DNA of 64,000 nucleotides from Serripes groenlandicus (GCA_031761405.1 JASEVX010000007.1:61019062-61083061), one strand, 5' to 3'. Positions 45,901-50,747 are shown, counted from the stretch's first letter. Program-made: numbers and translations. Notes: generated by a model from the letters alone, not told the origin.

Positions 45901-47352
45901 AACAAACAAAACAAATACAGGTATCATCTGGGATATTTGAATTATCAACTTGAATACAGTTGAAAACTGTCGGAAAGGAGGAAATTGCTTGTATTAAGCA
46001 ATTTCTTCTTTTCCCATATTGTTTCTTCAAAAAACTGTCTGTAGCAGGAGCATCAAATTATTTTAATAAGGAAAAAGGGTAACTTCCTCTTATTCCCAAA
46101 CTTTTCAGCATATTTAGCATGCTATATTACATTGTGTATTTACTAACACAAGTAGATTTTTTTTCCCACATATTTAGCAAGCAAGCATATTATTTACTTC
46201 CTCAATTAGATTCAAAACGTAAAACTGGTCTGATAGAACGGTGTAAAGAGTAAAGGATCAGACAAGTCTATAATTATCCATTACACCACAAGGTCCTAGT
46301 ACTGGTTTGTTTACCCAGGTATCATAAATAAAGTGAGCTGTCGCCGTGATATAACTGAAATAATGTTGAAAACGGTGTAAAACTACAACCAAACAAACAA
46401 ACAAACATAATAACTTTGATCTGTGAGATCACAGCCTAGAAGCCACTGTATTCTAATTAATCCTTTCCCACATATAGACGCATTCTGACGCCTCTGCAGC
46501 AGACGGCTTTTGGAAACATCATGACAAAAGACTAAATTGCTCATGACAAGCAATTTCTCCTTTTGCCACGGTGTTTTCAACTCTTTTCAGTTATTAAACT
46601 ATTTTTTTTAGAGGTTTTCCATTTTTTTTACTCAAATGTTTTCGAAGTCGTGTGTTGCAAATTTGTCATATGTGGGAAAGGATTAAATATTCAAAATATA
46701 GCACCAGCTAAGATCCTGCACATTTGTCATGCTGATAACTAAGGTGTTGAAACTTTAGACTATTTCGCCATTGAAACCCCAACACCCTGATCTATAGGGA
46801 GAGTCCTTAAAACTCAAAATTACTCAACACAGATCATACATATTATTAGTCCAAATAATTTAGACTTTCGTTTTCTCGTTTTATCATCTGTCATTATTGG
46901 TCAACCGAATGCAGGATAATAACAAAATGAAAAATAAGCATACGCGATGTCTTTTTTTGAAGGACTAACATATTATATGATTATATTGATTATTTTATCC
47001 TAGTTAAAGTTCAAATATGAAATAAAAACTTTCTGGGCTAAAACCATCCATTATTAATTTATAATGTTTTGATATGAGAACTGGGAAACGAAATTGAGGG
47101 GAAATATAAGCCTAAAGGGCTTAAAAAGTTTCCTAGAAGACAAAAGGTAGACAAAGGTAGATAGAGGAAGCTACATACCCTTGTAAAAGTCCTGATTTTT
47201 CATCCATTCTGAAAACAAACTAAAGCTGTCCCCAATCTATTTATTAATTTGACTTGAATAACATATAACACCACTTCATGGACTTTAACCCTTTTTTATA
47301 ATATATTGATTTAAGCTACATACCCTTGAAAAAGTCCTGATTTCTCATCCAT
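18779..47352 (-). CDS. SSUH2: SSUH2-like protein (Ssu-2 homologue), 12 coding exons
   Basis: Coding exons are 47207..47179 (or its copy 47352..47324), 41347..41034, 40349..40124, 34811..34682, 33671..33611 (or copy 33956..33896), 33035..32911, 31296..31234, 29470..29367, 27730..27638, 23277..23175, 21878..21774 and 18925..18779. They sum to 1500 nt with every phase matching: 499 residues. Residues 30-93 are eight GQYPGQPA repeats and PPSY (171-174) is a WW-binding motif. From residue 193 the protein matches SSUH2 ([30 protein letters not shown]). Residues 297-370 are DnaJ-like CxxCxGxG knuckles ([36 protein letters not shown]). The end is [10 protein letters not shown], as in the family. Vertebrate SSUH2 is implicated in tooth development; the role here is not known from sequence. 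Vertebrate forms lack this repeat N-terminus. Confidence 0.88.
19007..19432. mobile_element. 426-bp hAT-type MITE with perfect 8-bp target duplication
   Basis: ATAGCCAG stands on both sides (18999-19006 and 19433-19440). The inverted ends are TAGTGTTGGGCCA, with subterminal GATCGATAATAATCG-type AT-rich repeats that also pair. There is no coding capacity, so it is non-autonomous. It sits inside an older repeat resembling the CAGTCAAACCTGTG family at 49296-49473. Both lie in SSUH2-like intron 11. Confidence 0.88.
19645..19872 (+). mobile_element. TTAA MITE, full length
   Basis: It is 228 bp, TTAA to TTAA, with GCTCAAAACAAGC at the centre and GTCGTATGAGGGAAAGGG at the right end. Confidence 0.85.
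19988..20221 (+). mobile_element. TTAA MITE, full length with 4-bp insertion in the right end
   Basis: The left end is canonical. The right end reads GAGGGAAAGGCAGGGTTAA, with GGCA inserted in the terminal repeat. It follows the end of a decayed older copy directly. Confidence 0.82.
20222..20967. other. Decayed MITE fragments
   Basis: Includes an older-type block at about 20470-20670 and another at about 20730-20945 ending GTCTGTATGTGGGAAA, which runs into the TTTGAA repeats. No exon was recognised. Confidence 0.4.
20968..21137 (+). repeat. Two extra 85-bp copies of a MITE left arm
   Basis: The segment TTAACCCTTTCCCTCATATA through CAGCAGACGTCTTTTTGAAA plus a (AATTTG)n linker is repeated at 20968, 21053 and 21138 with exact 85-bp spacing. 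Only the third copy continues into a complete element. The linker contains AAATTTGAATTTGAATTTG in each unit. Confidence 0.85.
21138..21367 (+). mobile_element. TTAA MITE following a triplicated left arm
   Basis: It has a canonical left end and the central GCTCAAAACGAGC. The right TTAA is mutated to TTAG (GAGGGAAAGGGTTAG). Confidence 0.8.
21558..21752 (-). mobile_element. Older-type TTAA MITE beside exon 11
   Basis: TCATCCTTTCCAACACACAT on the left and GCAGAGGGAAAAGGTGAAG on the right; both TTAA are lost. It ends about 20 bp from the exon 11 donor. Confidence 0.6.
21774..21878 (-). CDS. SSUH2: SSUH2-like exon 11
   Basis: It encodes [20 protein letters not shown] then [15 protein letters not shown], matching the family segment YPI..FP...I..ASQR. 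It is phase 0-0, 105 nt. A TTAA MITE ends about 20 bp beyond its donor. Confidence 0.88.
22301..22530 (-). mobile_element. TTAA MITE, full length
   Basis: It is 230 bp with perfect TTAA at both ends, in minus orientation (left end CTCATACAACAATTCTGCAG). The central hairpin is GCTCGTTTTGAGC. Confidence 0.85.
22899..23125 (+). mobile_element. Older-type TTAA MITE, eroded ends
   Basis: AACCTTTTCCCACATATAGT on the left and TATGTGGAAATTGGATAA on the right. The centre retains GGAGAAATTGGTCATATAGA facing CAATTACTCC. It ends about 50 bp from the exon 10 donor. Confidence 0.55.
23175..23277 (-). CDS. SSUH2: SSUH2-like exon 10
   Basis: It encodes [20 protein letters not shown] then [14 protein letters not shown]. 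Splice sites are TTTACAG and AGG|GTGAAC. The Trp codon preceding it is split with exon 9. Confidence 0.85.
23611..23835 (+). mobile_element. TTAA MITE, left TTAA lost
   Basis: It starts ACACTTTCCCCCCATACAGA and ends GTGTGGGAAAGGGTTAA. The hairpin GCTCAAAATGAAC is decayed. Confidence 0.65.
23965..26500. mobile_element. 2.5-kb TTAA-flanked element with long degenerate inverted repeats
   Basis: The left arm begins TTAAAGGAATACGCTTGGCT and the right arm, reversed, begins TTAAAGGACAACGCTCGGCT. About 200-240 bp further in, both arms carry GACGTCATAACCCCTCAT and GGGCGC-GCCAT motifs in inverted order. TTAA at both outer edges fits a Kolobok- or piggyBac-type duplication. The interior (24400-26100) shows no recognisable transposase. 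TTAA MITEs (24730-25162) have inserted into it. Confidence 0.55.
24924..25162 (+). mobile_element. TTAA MITE nested in the 2.5-kb element
   Basis: Left end TCAACCCTTTCCCTAATATA and right end GTAGTATGAGGAAAAAGGTTA. The hairpin is ACAAAACATGC. A second, rearranged MITE fragment lies directly to its left (24730-24923). Confidence 0.65.
26526..26754 (-). mobile_element. TTAA MITE, full length
   Basis: It is 229 bp with TTAA at both ends, hairpin GCTCGTTTTGAGC, and a right end ATATAAGGGAAAGGTTAA. It sits 26 bp outside the right end of the 2.5-kb element. Confidence 0.83.
26755..27637. other. Decayed MITE and dispersed repeat in SSUH2-like intron 9
   Basis: A decayed MITE (about 26820-27012) has a good hairpin, GGAGAATTTGCTCAAATGAG. 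Then a tandem-core-like repeat tail (AGACGGACGGACATATGGAA near 27241 and AGACAGACAGATGGACGGAC near 27510). No exon beyond exon 9 was found. Confidence 0.4.
27638..27730 (-). CDS. SSUH2: SSUH2-like exon 9, last Cys knuckles
   Basis: It encodes [20 protein letters not shown] then [10 protein letters not shown], the transition from the zinc array to the beta-rich C-terminal part. Splice sites are TTTACAG and ATG|GTAGGT. Confidence 0.88.
27731..29366. other. SSUH2-like intron 8
   Basis: It has mostly unique AT-rich sequence. A decayed MITE centre (CAATTGCTCCTTATGAGAAA) is near 28800. A GC-richer block (AACGACGTCGCTCCATTGGC, GAAACGACGTCACGACC) near 28930-29000 resembles the arms of the 2.5-kb TTAA element. 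No coding was seen. Confidence 0.4.
29367..29470 (-). CDS. SSUH2: SSUH2-like exon 8, Cys knuckles, GC donor
   Basis: It encodes [20 protein letters not shown] then [14 protein letters not shown]. Phase and homology both place the end at AGAAG|GCAAGT (29367/29366), a GC-AG intron with the typical strong GC consensus. The nearby AA|GTAATA would break the frame with exon 9. Confidence 0.85.
29497..29696 (-). mobile_element. Older-type TTAA MITE
   Basis: TTTACCCTTTCCCATATACA on the left and TATTGGGAAAGGGCTTA on the right. The centre is GAAATTGCTCTTTATGAGCA, a well-formed hairpin. It starts 26 bp upstream of the exon 8 acceptor. Confidence 0.65.
30019..31118. repeat. Tandem-core repeat (about 6 units of 165 bp) with Helitron-like 3' end
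   Basis: It begins ACAAGAGGCCCAAGAGGGCC. It contains about six units with GGCGGCCATGTTTTTCGCCC, GAAGGAATCTAATAAAGG and GACACTTTCGGAGAAGAAG, then an ACGCACGCACGCACG tract. It ends with a perfect hairpin, ACTGGCT-TTC-AGCCAGT, 4 nt before CTAA (GGAGCTAAAAAG). A subterminal hairpin followed by CTRR is the Helitron 3' signature, and tandem cores occur in non-autonomous Helentron/pearl-type elements. Confidence 0.65.
31234..31296 (-). CDS. SSUH2: SSUH2-like exon 7, first Cys knuckles
   Basis: It encodes [20 protein letters not shown] plus R. The CHNC and CHRCFGRG knuckles start the DnaJ-like zinc-binding array. It is phase 0-0, 63 nt. Confidence 0.85.
31640..31739 (-). repeat. SINE family A 3' fragment
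   Basis: TTGATTGAATGATTGGTGTT and TCAGTTTTATCACAGC match the tail of the intact SINE at 43726-44070. It is truncated by the following MITE. Confidence 0.5.
31740..31903 (+). mobile_element. TTAA MITE truncated at both ends, GCAC/GTGC variant
   Basis: It starts AGACGGATTTTTGAAAACAT and is cut at GGCAGAATTGTC by the adjoining SINE. The hairpin is TTGCAC-AAAAC-GTGCAA. Confidence 0.7.
31904..32036 (-). repeat. tRNA-derived SINE, family C
   Basis: On the minus strand, CGGTGGTGTAGTGGTAGAGT (box A region) is followed by GGTCGCGGGTTCAATCCC (box B). The rest of the body is shared with 42667-42897 (CAACCTTGAGCGCC). It is joined to the cut end of a TTAA MITE. Confidence 0.7.
32168..32300. other. MITE left-end fragment upstream of exon 7
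   Basis: TTAACCCCTTTCCCACATGC and GGCAGCAGACGACTTTGAC are followed by unrelated sequence with an open minus-strand frame ([20 protein letters not shown]) that does not match SSUH2 and lies between in-phase exons 6 and 7. It is not included in the gene. Confidence 0.4.
32644..32884 (-). mobile_element. TTAA MITE, full length, GCAC/GTGC variant
   Basis: Left end TTAAACCTTTTTCCACATAT, hairpin TTGCACTTTTTGTGCAA, right end ATGAGGGAAAGGGTTAA. It lies 26 bp from the exon 6 donor. Confidence 0.8.
32911..33035 (-). CDS. SSUH2: SSUH2-like exon 6
   Basis: It encodes [20 protein letters not shown] then [20 protein letters not shown]. The VDGPQ and WDIQ positions match vertebrate SSUH2 just before its cysteine array. 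The acceptor is CTTTTAG and the donor AAA|GTGAGC. Confidence 0.88.
33611..33671 (-). CDS. SSUH2: SSUH2-like exon 5, copy A (duplicate)
   Basis: It is identical in sequence to copy B. Its acceptor pyrimidine tract (CACTATGTTTTCAG) comes from the arm of a TTAA MITE joined at the duplication breakpoint. The exon is 61 nt with unequal phases, so including both copies would shift the frame; only one can be used per productive mRNA. Confidence 0.65.
33896..33956 (-). CDS. SSUH2: SSUH2-like exon 5, copy B (ancestral context)
   Basis: It encodes [20 protein letters not shown] plus G, matching the SSUH2 segment RLETF. Its acceptor lies in ordinary intron (TTGTATATTTCAG). This is the copy transcribed first. 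An identical second copy follows 285 bp downstream. Confidence 0.75.
34070..34440. other. Decayed MITE and dispersed-repeat end
   Basis: A TTAA-MITE relic (AACCTTTCACACATGCAGAC near 34072; GAGGGAAAGGGCTAG near 34180) is followed by a repeat ending TGATCAGGTGAGCTAAAATA, the same 3' module as the tandem-core repeats. Confidence 0.45.
34682..34811 (-). CDS. SSUH2: SSUH2-like exon 4
   Basis: It encodes [20 protein letters not shown] then [20 protein letters not shown]. The [12 protein letters not shown] block aligns directly with vertebrate SSUH2. The acceptor is TTATGCAG and the donor CAT|GTAAGT. Confidence 0.88.
34897..37842. mobile_element. pogo/Tigger-like element carrying a satellite array
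   Basis: The ends are CAGTCGAACCTCGTTAATCC and, reversed, CAGTTGAACCTCGTTAATCC: 22-bp inverted repeats with one mismatch. TA flanks both ends (34895-34896, 37843-37844), typical of Tc1/mariner-pogo. There is no transposase; the interior is AT-rich flanks around the 55-bp tandem array. The outside sequences (TTTCCCACATA and TACATCTGCAGCAGATGACT) join into a TTAA-MITE terminus, so it inserted into one. It lies in SSUH2-like intron 3. Confidence 0.85.
35240..37525. repeat. 55-bp satellite array, about 40 units
   Basis: The unit is built around GGTCCTTCTTAGGGCCACAA, ACAAACATAAAGTCTACTAT and CCCAACTCTTTT. The period is 55 bp throughout the main part, with diverged units at both edges. Variants (GTGCC, GGGCC, GTGAC; AATCAT, AACCAT, AAACAG) are distributed in repeated blocks, and two 51-bp units share the same 4-bp deletion (near 36705 and 36921). 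Confidence 0.95.
37845..38334. other. MITE remnant and unique sequence
   Basis: Just right of the pogo-like element is the continuation of the interrupted MITE (CATCTGCAGCAGATGACTTA). The rest is unique AT-rich sequence. Near 38306 is another GTGGAGCTAAAAATC end module. Confidence 0.4.
38335..39020. repeat. Tandem-core repeat, four units of about 150 bp
   Basis: The units contain GGAAAATTGACCAATCC, CAATGGACGGGCATCATCCC, TTCATATTTATTTCAAGTTT and CTAGTTACTGAGAAATGG. The array is followed by GACGGACGCACGCATACACA and an ACAGACGGACAGACAGACGG tract, then a CGGGGAATA end. The start module is not clear. Confidence 0.65.
39021..39872. other. Decayed MITEs in SSUH2-like intron 3
   Basis: A MITE relic (about 39120-39305) has the hairpin GGAGAAATTGCTCATTATGA. 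Further weak fragments lie near 39420-39550. An inverted pair, CTCATTTAAACCTATGTTGT with GGGTACCCACAACATAAG-type sequence, lies near 39710-39785. No exon was found. Confidence 0.4.
39873..40095 (+). mobile_element. TTAA MITE close to exon 3
   Basis: Left end TTAACTCTTTCCTACATACA and right end GTGTGATAAAGGGTAAA (TTAA lost). The perfect central hairpin is GGAGAAATTGCTC-ATAAT-GAGCAATTTCTCC. It ends about 30 bp beyond the exon 3 donor. Confidence 0.7.
40124..40349 (-). CDS. SSUH2: SSUH2-like exon 3, acidic linker with PPSY motif
   Basis: It encodes [20 protein letters not shown], an APSAPSAPP run, [14 protein letters not shown] and [13 protein letters not shown] is a classical PY motif for WW-domain (for example NEDD4-type) partners. 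The acceptor is TTTTTAG and the donor GG|GTAAAT. Confidence 0.82.
40822..40845. repeat. Poly(C) tract, 24 C
   Basis: An uninterrupted run of 24 C (G-run on the minus, gene-sense strand) lies in SSUH2-like intron 2. It could form a G-quadruplex in the transcript and is prone to sequencing-length error. Confidence 0.9.
41034..41347 (-). CDS. SSUH2: SSUH2-like exon 2, Gly/Pro/Gln repeat domain
   Basis: It begins [19 protein letters not shown] after TTTTGTAG. It then has eight [12 protein letters not shown] octapeptides and ends QYQGPPQ plus G at an AAG|GTTCAT donor. That donor is weak, but it is the only one that keeps phase with exon 3. An internal Met (residue 22) could act as an alternative start. 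Confidence 0.8.
41098..41289 (-). repeat. Coding 24-bp minisatellite (8 units)
   Basis: Eight in-frame 24-bp units encode GQYPGQPA with three variants ([16 protein letters not shown] and synonymous changes). Such arrays change copy number easily, so the length of this domain may be polymorphic. Similar PGQ-rich segments occur in annexin VII/XI and other phase-separating or adhesive proteins; the role here is unknown. Confidence 0.8.
41780..42550. repeat. Tandem-core repeat, about 4 units of 155-165 bp
   Basis: The units carry AAGGGCCATAATCCAGTC, CATCTGGCTGGTTTTCGAAA and AGATCAAATAGTAAATGGAG. They are followed by an ACGCATGCACGGAAGCACGC tract and a hairpin CTGGC-TTTT-GGCCAG near the end, the same plan as 30019-31118. 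Confidence 0.65.
42667..42897 (-). repeat. tRNA-derived SINE, family C, with target duplication
   Basis: GAATGTT flanks both sides (42660-42666 and 42898-42904). Minus-strand box A and box B regions are recognisable (CCACTGTGGTGTAGTGATAG, and GGGATTTAACCCA on the plus strand) and the body CAACCTTGAGCGCCAGGCAG is shared with 31904-32036. Confidence 0.65.
42995..43225 (-). mobile_element. TTAA MITE, full length, hybrid
   Basis: The left end is of the older type (CCCACATACAACAAATCTGC) and the right half of the younger type (CATCTTTTGTTGATATG, GAGGGAAAGTGTTAA). TTAA is present at both ends, 231 bp. Confidence 0.8.
43416..43647 (-). mobile_element. TTAA MITE, full length
   Basis: Left end TTAACCCTTTCCCTCAAACG, hairpin GCTCGTTTTAAGC, right end TATGAGGGAAAGGGTTTAA. 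It stands next to an older MITE relic into which SINE 43726-44070 inserted. Confidence 0.8.
43726..44070 (-). repeat. tRNA-derived SINE, family A, intact with 10-bp target duplication
   Basis: CGAAAAATGA stands on both sides (43716-43725 and 44071-44080). On the minus strand it reads CCCGATAGCCCAGTCGTTAG (box A), then GGTTGTGAGTTCGAATCC (box B), then the body, and ends in CCAATCAATTAATCAATC. A 48-bp internal segment (ACTTAGCCCATTGATGGAAG and what follows) is tandemly duplicated. Related copies: 61639-61919, 55447-55640, and tail fragments near 18198, 24695 and 31640. Confidence 0.88.
44303..44467 (+). mobile_element. TTAA MITE, internally deleted (165 bp)
   Basis: Both TTAA are intact, but the left arm loses ATATAGACGC-like sequence and the right arm loses the segment between TAGGTTATC and AAAGTCGTCTG. 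Confidence 0.8.
44861..45063 (+). mobile_element. Older-type TTAA MITE
   Basis: Left end TTAACCCTTTCCAACTTGCT and right end GTATGTGGGAAAGGGTTAC. The hairpin is decayed, with an A-run insertion. Another relic follows to about 45267 (TTTGTGGGAAAGGGTTG). Confidence 0.65.
45314..45596. repeat. Dispersed repeat bounded by ACAAGAGCACCGCGG and AGCTAAAAA
   Basis: It starts ACAAGAGCACCGCGGAGCGA and contains TAGGAACATGTATACCAAGT, then GACGACGCAGACGACGGTG, and ends AGACAAGCTAAAAATA. A sister copy without its start lies at 58921-59175, and the same 5' module opens the insertion at 62812. Confidence 0.6.
45664..45901 (+). mobile_element. TTAA MITE, full length
   Basis: It is 238 bp, TTAA to TTAA. The right end carries a small duplication (GTCGTATTATATGAGGG). 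The hairpin is GCTCAAAACGAGA. Confidence 0.82.
46457..46686 (+). mobile_element. TTAA MITE, full length
   Basis: Left end TTAATCCTTTCCCACATATA and right end CATATGTGGGAAAGGATTAA, with the terminal C to T change mirrored at both ends. The hairpin is GCTCATGACAAGC. Confidence 0.8.
46849..46960. repeat. Dispersed repeat pair, copy 1
   Basis: AGTCCAAATAATTTAGACTT, TTATCATCTGTCATTATTGG and AATAACAAAATGAAAAATAA are shared in order with 51197-51310. No ends are identifiable. Confidence 0.55.
47179..47207 (-). CDS. SSUH2: SSUH2-like exon 1, proximal copy
   Basis: It encodes MDEKSGLLQ plus two bases of a Gly codon before a GTATGT donor. TTTTCAG lies one base before the ATG, so this copy could be joined to an upstream untranslated exon. 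It is one of two tandem copies 145 bp apart. Confidence 0.65.
47324..47352 (-). CDS. SSUH2: SSUH2-like exon 1, distal copy
   Basis: It encodes MDEKSGLFQ plus two bases of Gly, with the same GTATGT donor and the same phase as the proximal copy, but with TTTTCAA in place of TTTTCAG before the ATG. It would need its own transcription start upstream, or it is unused. One residue differs (Leu to Phe). Confidence 0.5.
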
Positions 47353-47433
47353 TTTGAAAACGAAACTAAAGTTGTCCCTCCCCTAATCTATTTATTACTA
47401 TGACTTAAATTACATTACACCACTTCAGGGACT

Positions 47434-47618
47434 TTAACCCTTTCCCTCATTTTGACGCCTTTTGAAACATCTGCAGCAGATTACATTTAAAAACATCGCA
47501 ACAAAAGGAGAAAACTATTAAATAATTATACTTACATTTTAGAGATTTTCCATACTTTTATCCTGATGTTTTTTCATATTTGTTTGCTGCAGATTTGTTG
47601 TATGTGAGAAAGGGTTAC
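47434..47618 (+). mobile_element. TTAA MITE upstream of exon 1, central deletion
   Basis: Left end TTAACCCTTTCCCTCATTTT and right end GTATGTGAGAAAGGGTTAC. The right arm of the central hairpin is missing. Confidence 0.65.
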
Positions 47619-47639
47619 ACTTAAACCCTTTTTTCTATC

Positions 47640-48580
47640 AATCCCAGTTACATAATATATTATTGTATTCATTTAATAGATACTGTCTCTAATCTCAACC
47701 CTTGAGCAGACTAATTTTGATATCTTTGTAATATGAGGTGAAATTGCTGAACCTGGTAATTATGTCAAAGGTCACATTTGGCAATGTACAATTAGTTAAG
47801 TTTAACAAATTTCCCATGTTCAACAAATCTGTAGCAGACACAATTAAGAACATCCTGACAATAATTTTAAAAATTTATAAAAATAATAGCTTAATTATTT
47901 AAAAGGGTTAAAATAATGGTGGCAAAAGGTGAAATTGCTTATTACGAGCTATTTCTCCTTTTGTCACAATGTTTTTAAAAAGTCATATTTTGCAGTTGCC
48001 TCAAATCGCATAGATCTATATGTGAGAAAGGGTCAATCAATTGACCTTATATAATGTTTGAAATGTCGGCTGCTTTGAAAACATCTGATGAAATAAATGT
48101 TAAAAACATTGACAGTTGAAACTTGTTAAAATCATTTTGGCAGAAAAGAGAAATGTTTCCCTTTACAATACAGTGTAAGGAATTATCCTTTACACCAAGT
48201 ATTATTATGTATTGTCTGTGTAAATTGAACTGTCGCATGATAGATACATAACAGGGTCAGAATGATACATGTATATATAGTATTCACTGACCTATTAGTC
48301 ACATGGTTGTGACAGGTCAACTTACACAGAGAATACCACTAGGTATAATGTACCATGCTCAGTCATCCGGCTTCTCACATTATCGAAGTTTGTGTACTTT
48401 AACCTTTTACTCCAATTAGGACCAAATTTCAAATTATATCAGAAGATATCATAAATGGTTCAAATACATACTACTTTCCTGTCAAAACCAGCAACCATTT
48501 AAAATATTTCAAATTCCATTTATCTAGGTTTTCCTTCCTTTATTCGGATACTAATTGATTTGTGAAAGTCTTATTTGGCA
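47640..48580. other. Upstream region of the SSUH2-like gene
   Basis: It contains two or three decayed MITEs (for example about 47795-48035, hairpin GGTGAAATTGCTTATTACGA) and unique AT-rich DNA. No TATA-type or CpG-rich promoter could be supported. Confidence 0.35.
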
Positions 48581-49230
48581 TCCCCGCCGTAGATTTTCCG
48601 GGGACACTTAACCCTTTCCCTCATACGACAATTCTGCAGCAGACGAATTCGAACATATTTTGTCAAAAAATAGAAAATCTCTATAATTGAATGGATAACC
48701 TATGACTAAAAGTGGAAAACATTGTGTCAAAAGGAGAAATTGCTCATTTTGAGCAATTTCTTCCTTTGTCACTATGTTTTCAAAAAGCTGTCTGCAGCAG
48801 AGTTGTCAGAAAGCGTCTTTATGGGGGAAAGGGTTAACAGAAAATACTAAAATACACGGAAAATCCAGGAAAAACCTCCAGAGTATGCGGACAACTTTCC
48901 AGGGATACTTTGGGATGATATGATACTTTCCTTGGACACCCCAGTACATTGAAGTGGACAACCCGGAATGGATCCGTGAATTATCCTGGAAGAGTTCCAT
49001 TAAAATTCCGTGAATACCCCCGGACACCCCGGAACGGTACCCAGCCTCACTGCCATGGGCACCTCGGAATGGTTCCGTGGTAACCCCGGAGTATTCAGAC
49101 CAGTTCTAGCGTTTCCGCATATTAACATGATATTCCTTATTTTTTTCCATGGTTTCCCCTGTATTTTCCATGATTTCCCTGTATTTTCTGAGTATTTTCT
49201 GTTAAGTTCCCAGAAAATCTACAGCCGGGA
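48581..49230. mobile_element. Palindromic element interrupted by a TTAA MITE
   Basis: The left arm TCCCCGCCGTAGATTTTCCG and the right arm (reversed) TCCCGGCTGTAGATTTTCTG match. Both arms continue through TTAACAGAAAATACT to a GGAAA block. In the left arm the TTAA is split by the MITE at 48608-48837; in the right arm a single TTAA remains (49202-49205). The GC-rich middle (CCCCGGACACCCCGGAACGG) has no gene. Confidence 0.7.
48608..48837 (-). mobile_element. TTAA MITE inserted in a palindromic element
   Basis: It is 230 bp with TTAA at both ends. Hairpin GCTCATTTTGAGC, right end TATGGGGGAAAGGGTTAA. The undisturbed partner arm of the host palindrome shows the pre-insertion TTAA. Confidence 0.87.
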
Positions 49231-49295
49231 ACTATTAGGTCATGGGTTAAAAATTAAAACCCTAATCTTACATTTTTAATTAAACCTTTTGCATA

Positions 49296-49473
49296 CAGTC
49301 AAACCTGTGTTTAAAGACCACCCATGGGAAGAGAACATTCTGGTCTTTGTTCACAGGTGGTATTTAATTACAGGGTCATTAATGCAGAAAATAGGCAATT
49401 GGGAAAATAAATGTGAGGTTGCTGAAGACAGGGAAATGCTATACAAAGGTGGTATTTAGCACAGGTTTGACTG
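49296..49473. mobile_element. 178-bp pogo-like MITE with TA duplication
   Basis: Inverted ends CAGTCAAACCTGTGTTTAAA and, reversed, CAGTCAAACCTGTGCTAAAT, with TA on both sides (49294-49295 and 49474-49475). The outside sequences (TTAAACCTTTTGCATA and ACAACAAATTTGCAGCAGAC) form a TTAA-MITE terminus, so this too inserted into that family. Confidence 0.8.
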
Positions 49474-49732
49474 TATATAACAGACAACAAATTTGCAGCA
49501 GACAACTTTGAACATCTAGGCCAAAATATTTAAAATCTCTATAAATACAAGTATGATTATTGAATAGTGTTCAGTTGAAAACATTGTGGAAAAAGAAGGA
49601 ATGATTCATTTATAAATGACACCTGCAGCAGATTTACTGCATACATGTGTGAAAAAGGGTTTTTACATATCAAGTTCTTTACTAATACATGTACATGAAT
49701 GTTAAGGATAACCAGGGACACTATATTACAAT

Positions 49733-49925
49733 TGTAGCAGACAGCTTTTTGAAAACATAGTGACAAAAGAAGAAATTGCTCAAAACGAGCAATTTCTCCT
49801 TTTGCCACCATGTTTTCCACTTTTAATCATAAGTTATCCATTCAATTATAGAGATTTTCTATTTTTTGCCAAAATATGTTCAAAGTCGTCTGCTGCAGAA
49901 TTTTTGGTATGAGGGAAAGGGTTAA
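49733..49925 (+). mobile_element. TTAA MITE, left-truncated
   Basis: It starts GTAGCAGACAGCTTTTTG and ends GGTATGAGGGAAAGGGTTAA. The hairpin is GCTCAAAACGAGC. Confidence 0.75.
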
Positions 49926-50268
49926 AATATAAAGTACAAGATCTTATAATTTAATGTCAATATTTACTTTTTATCAAAAATATTATTCCTTCTATGACTA
50001 CCCACAAAAAGTGTAGATAAAGGAATGTAAAGTAATAATGCAATTAGGTCATAACTGATGTGTATTGCAGTAAAGGACAAAACATGCAAATTACAGCAAT
50101 TTTATATAATCTAACTTACATTTCGGCTATTGAGCCTTTATCAAAAAGCAATTTTCTATAATCTAACTTACATTTCGGCTATTGAGCCTTTATCAATGAT
50201 CTATTTAAACCTATTTAGTTACCAAGATGTTAACTAGTTTGTGATATTTTGTCTGCTTTTCAGTTGTA

Positions 50269-50513
50269 TCAAGGGCTTGACTAAACGGTTGTAACTAAAA
50301 TTTGTATTTTTTTACCAAGGTTAAATACCTCGCCATAAAGTCTTTATAAGCGTAAAATATTTTTCTTGGTAAACAATGAAAATTTAGGTGCCATTGCTCA
50401 TTCTGAGCAATGGCACCTAAATTTGCATTGTTTACAAAGGGGTCAAAATTGCCCCTAAACCAGGGTTTTCAAAATAGTTTTTAGTTACAACCGTTTCACG
50501 CCAAGCCCTCGGA
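50269..50513. mobile_element. TA-flanked palindromic MITE (GGCTTGGCG family), copy 3
   Basis: Left end TCAAGGGCTTGACTAAACGG and right end TTTCACGCCAAGCCCTCGG. The core hairpin is GGTGCCATTGCTC-ATTCT-GAGCAATGGCACC. Confidence 0.7.
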
Positions 50514-50519
50514 CTATCT

Positions 50520-50747
50520 TTGCCATTGCAGTTTTCACCAAGCGGCTTGTCAGAGCCAATTGCGTTAGTTAGCAAATTCCAAAGACAGCTGTCGCAACCC
50601 TGTCTATTAGAACCGCCAAAATCTACTGAAGAAAGTAGTACTTGTCTAACAAAAAAATGTAAGCCGTTGCGATACCATTCTGTAAAGTGGGTTTGTGACG
50701 TCAGTGCACTTACACAAGAGAAAGAGCTGATCGATATTTGCTGTTAA
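50520..50747 (+). CDS. Unrecognised coding-looking ORF, no ATG
   Basis: An open frame reads LPLQFSPSGLSEPIALVSKF, then ending HSVKWVCDVSALTQEKELID and ICC before TAA. Composition and codon use look protein-like, but there is no start codon, no clear acceptor and no family recognised. It directly abuts the palindromic MITE. It could be an exon or a transposon-derived remnant. Confidence 0.25.
   Translation: MPLQFSPSGLSEPIALVSKFQRQLSQPCLLEPPKSTEESSTCLTKKCKPLRYHSVKWVCDVSALTQEKELIDICC

Larger units (their letters stand above)
47173..47430. repeat. SSUH2: 145-bp tandem duplication of SSUH2-like exon 1
   Basis: The block CTACATACCCTTG...CATCCATT plus following intron sequence (CTATTTATTA, CACCACTTCA, GGACTTTAACC) occurs twice, 145 bp apart and about 85-90% alike. 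It is older than the exon 5 duplication. Confidence 0.8.
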
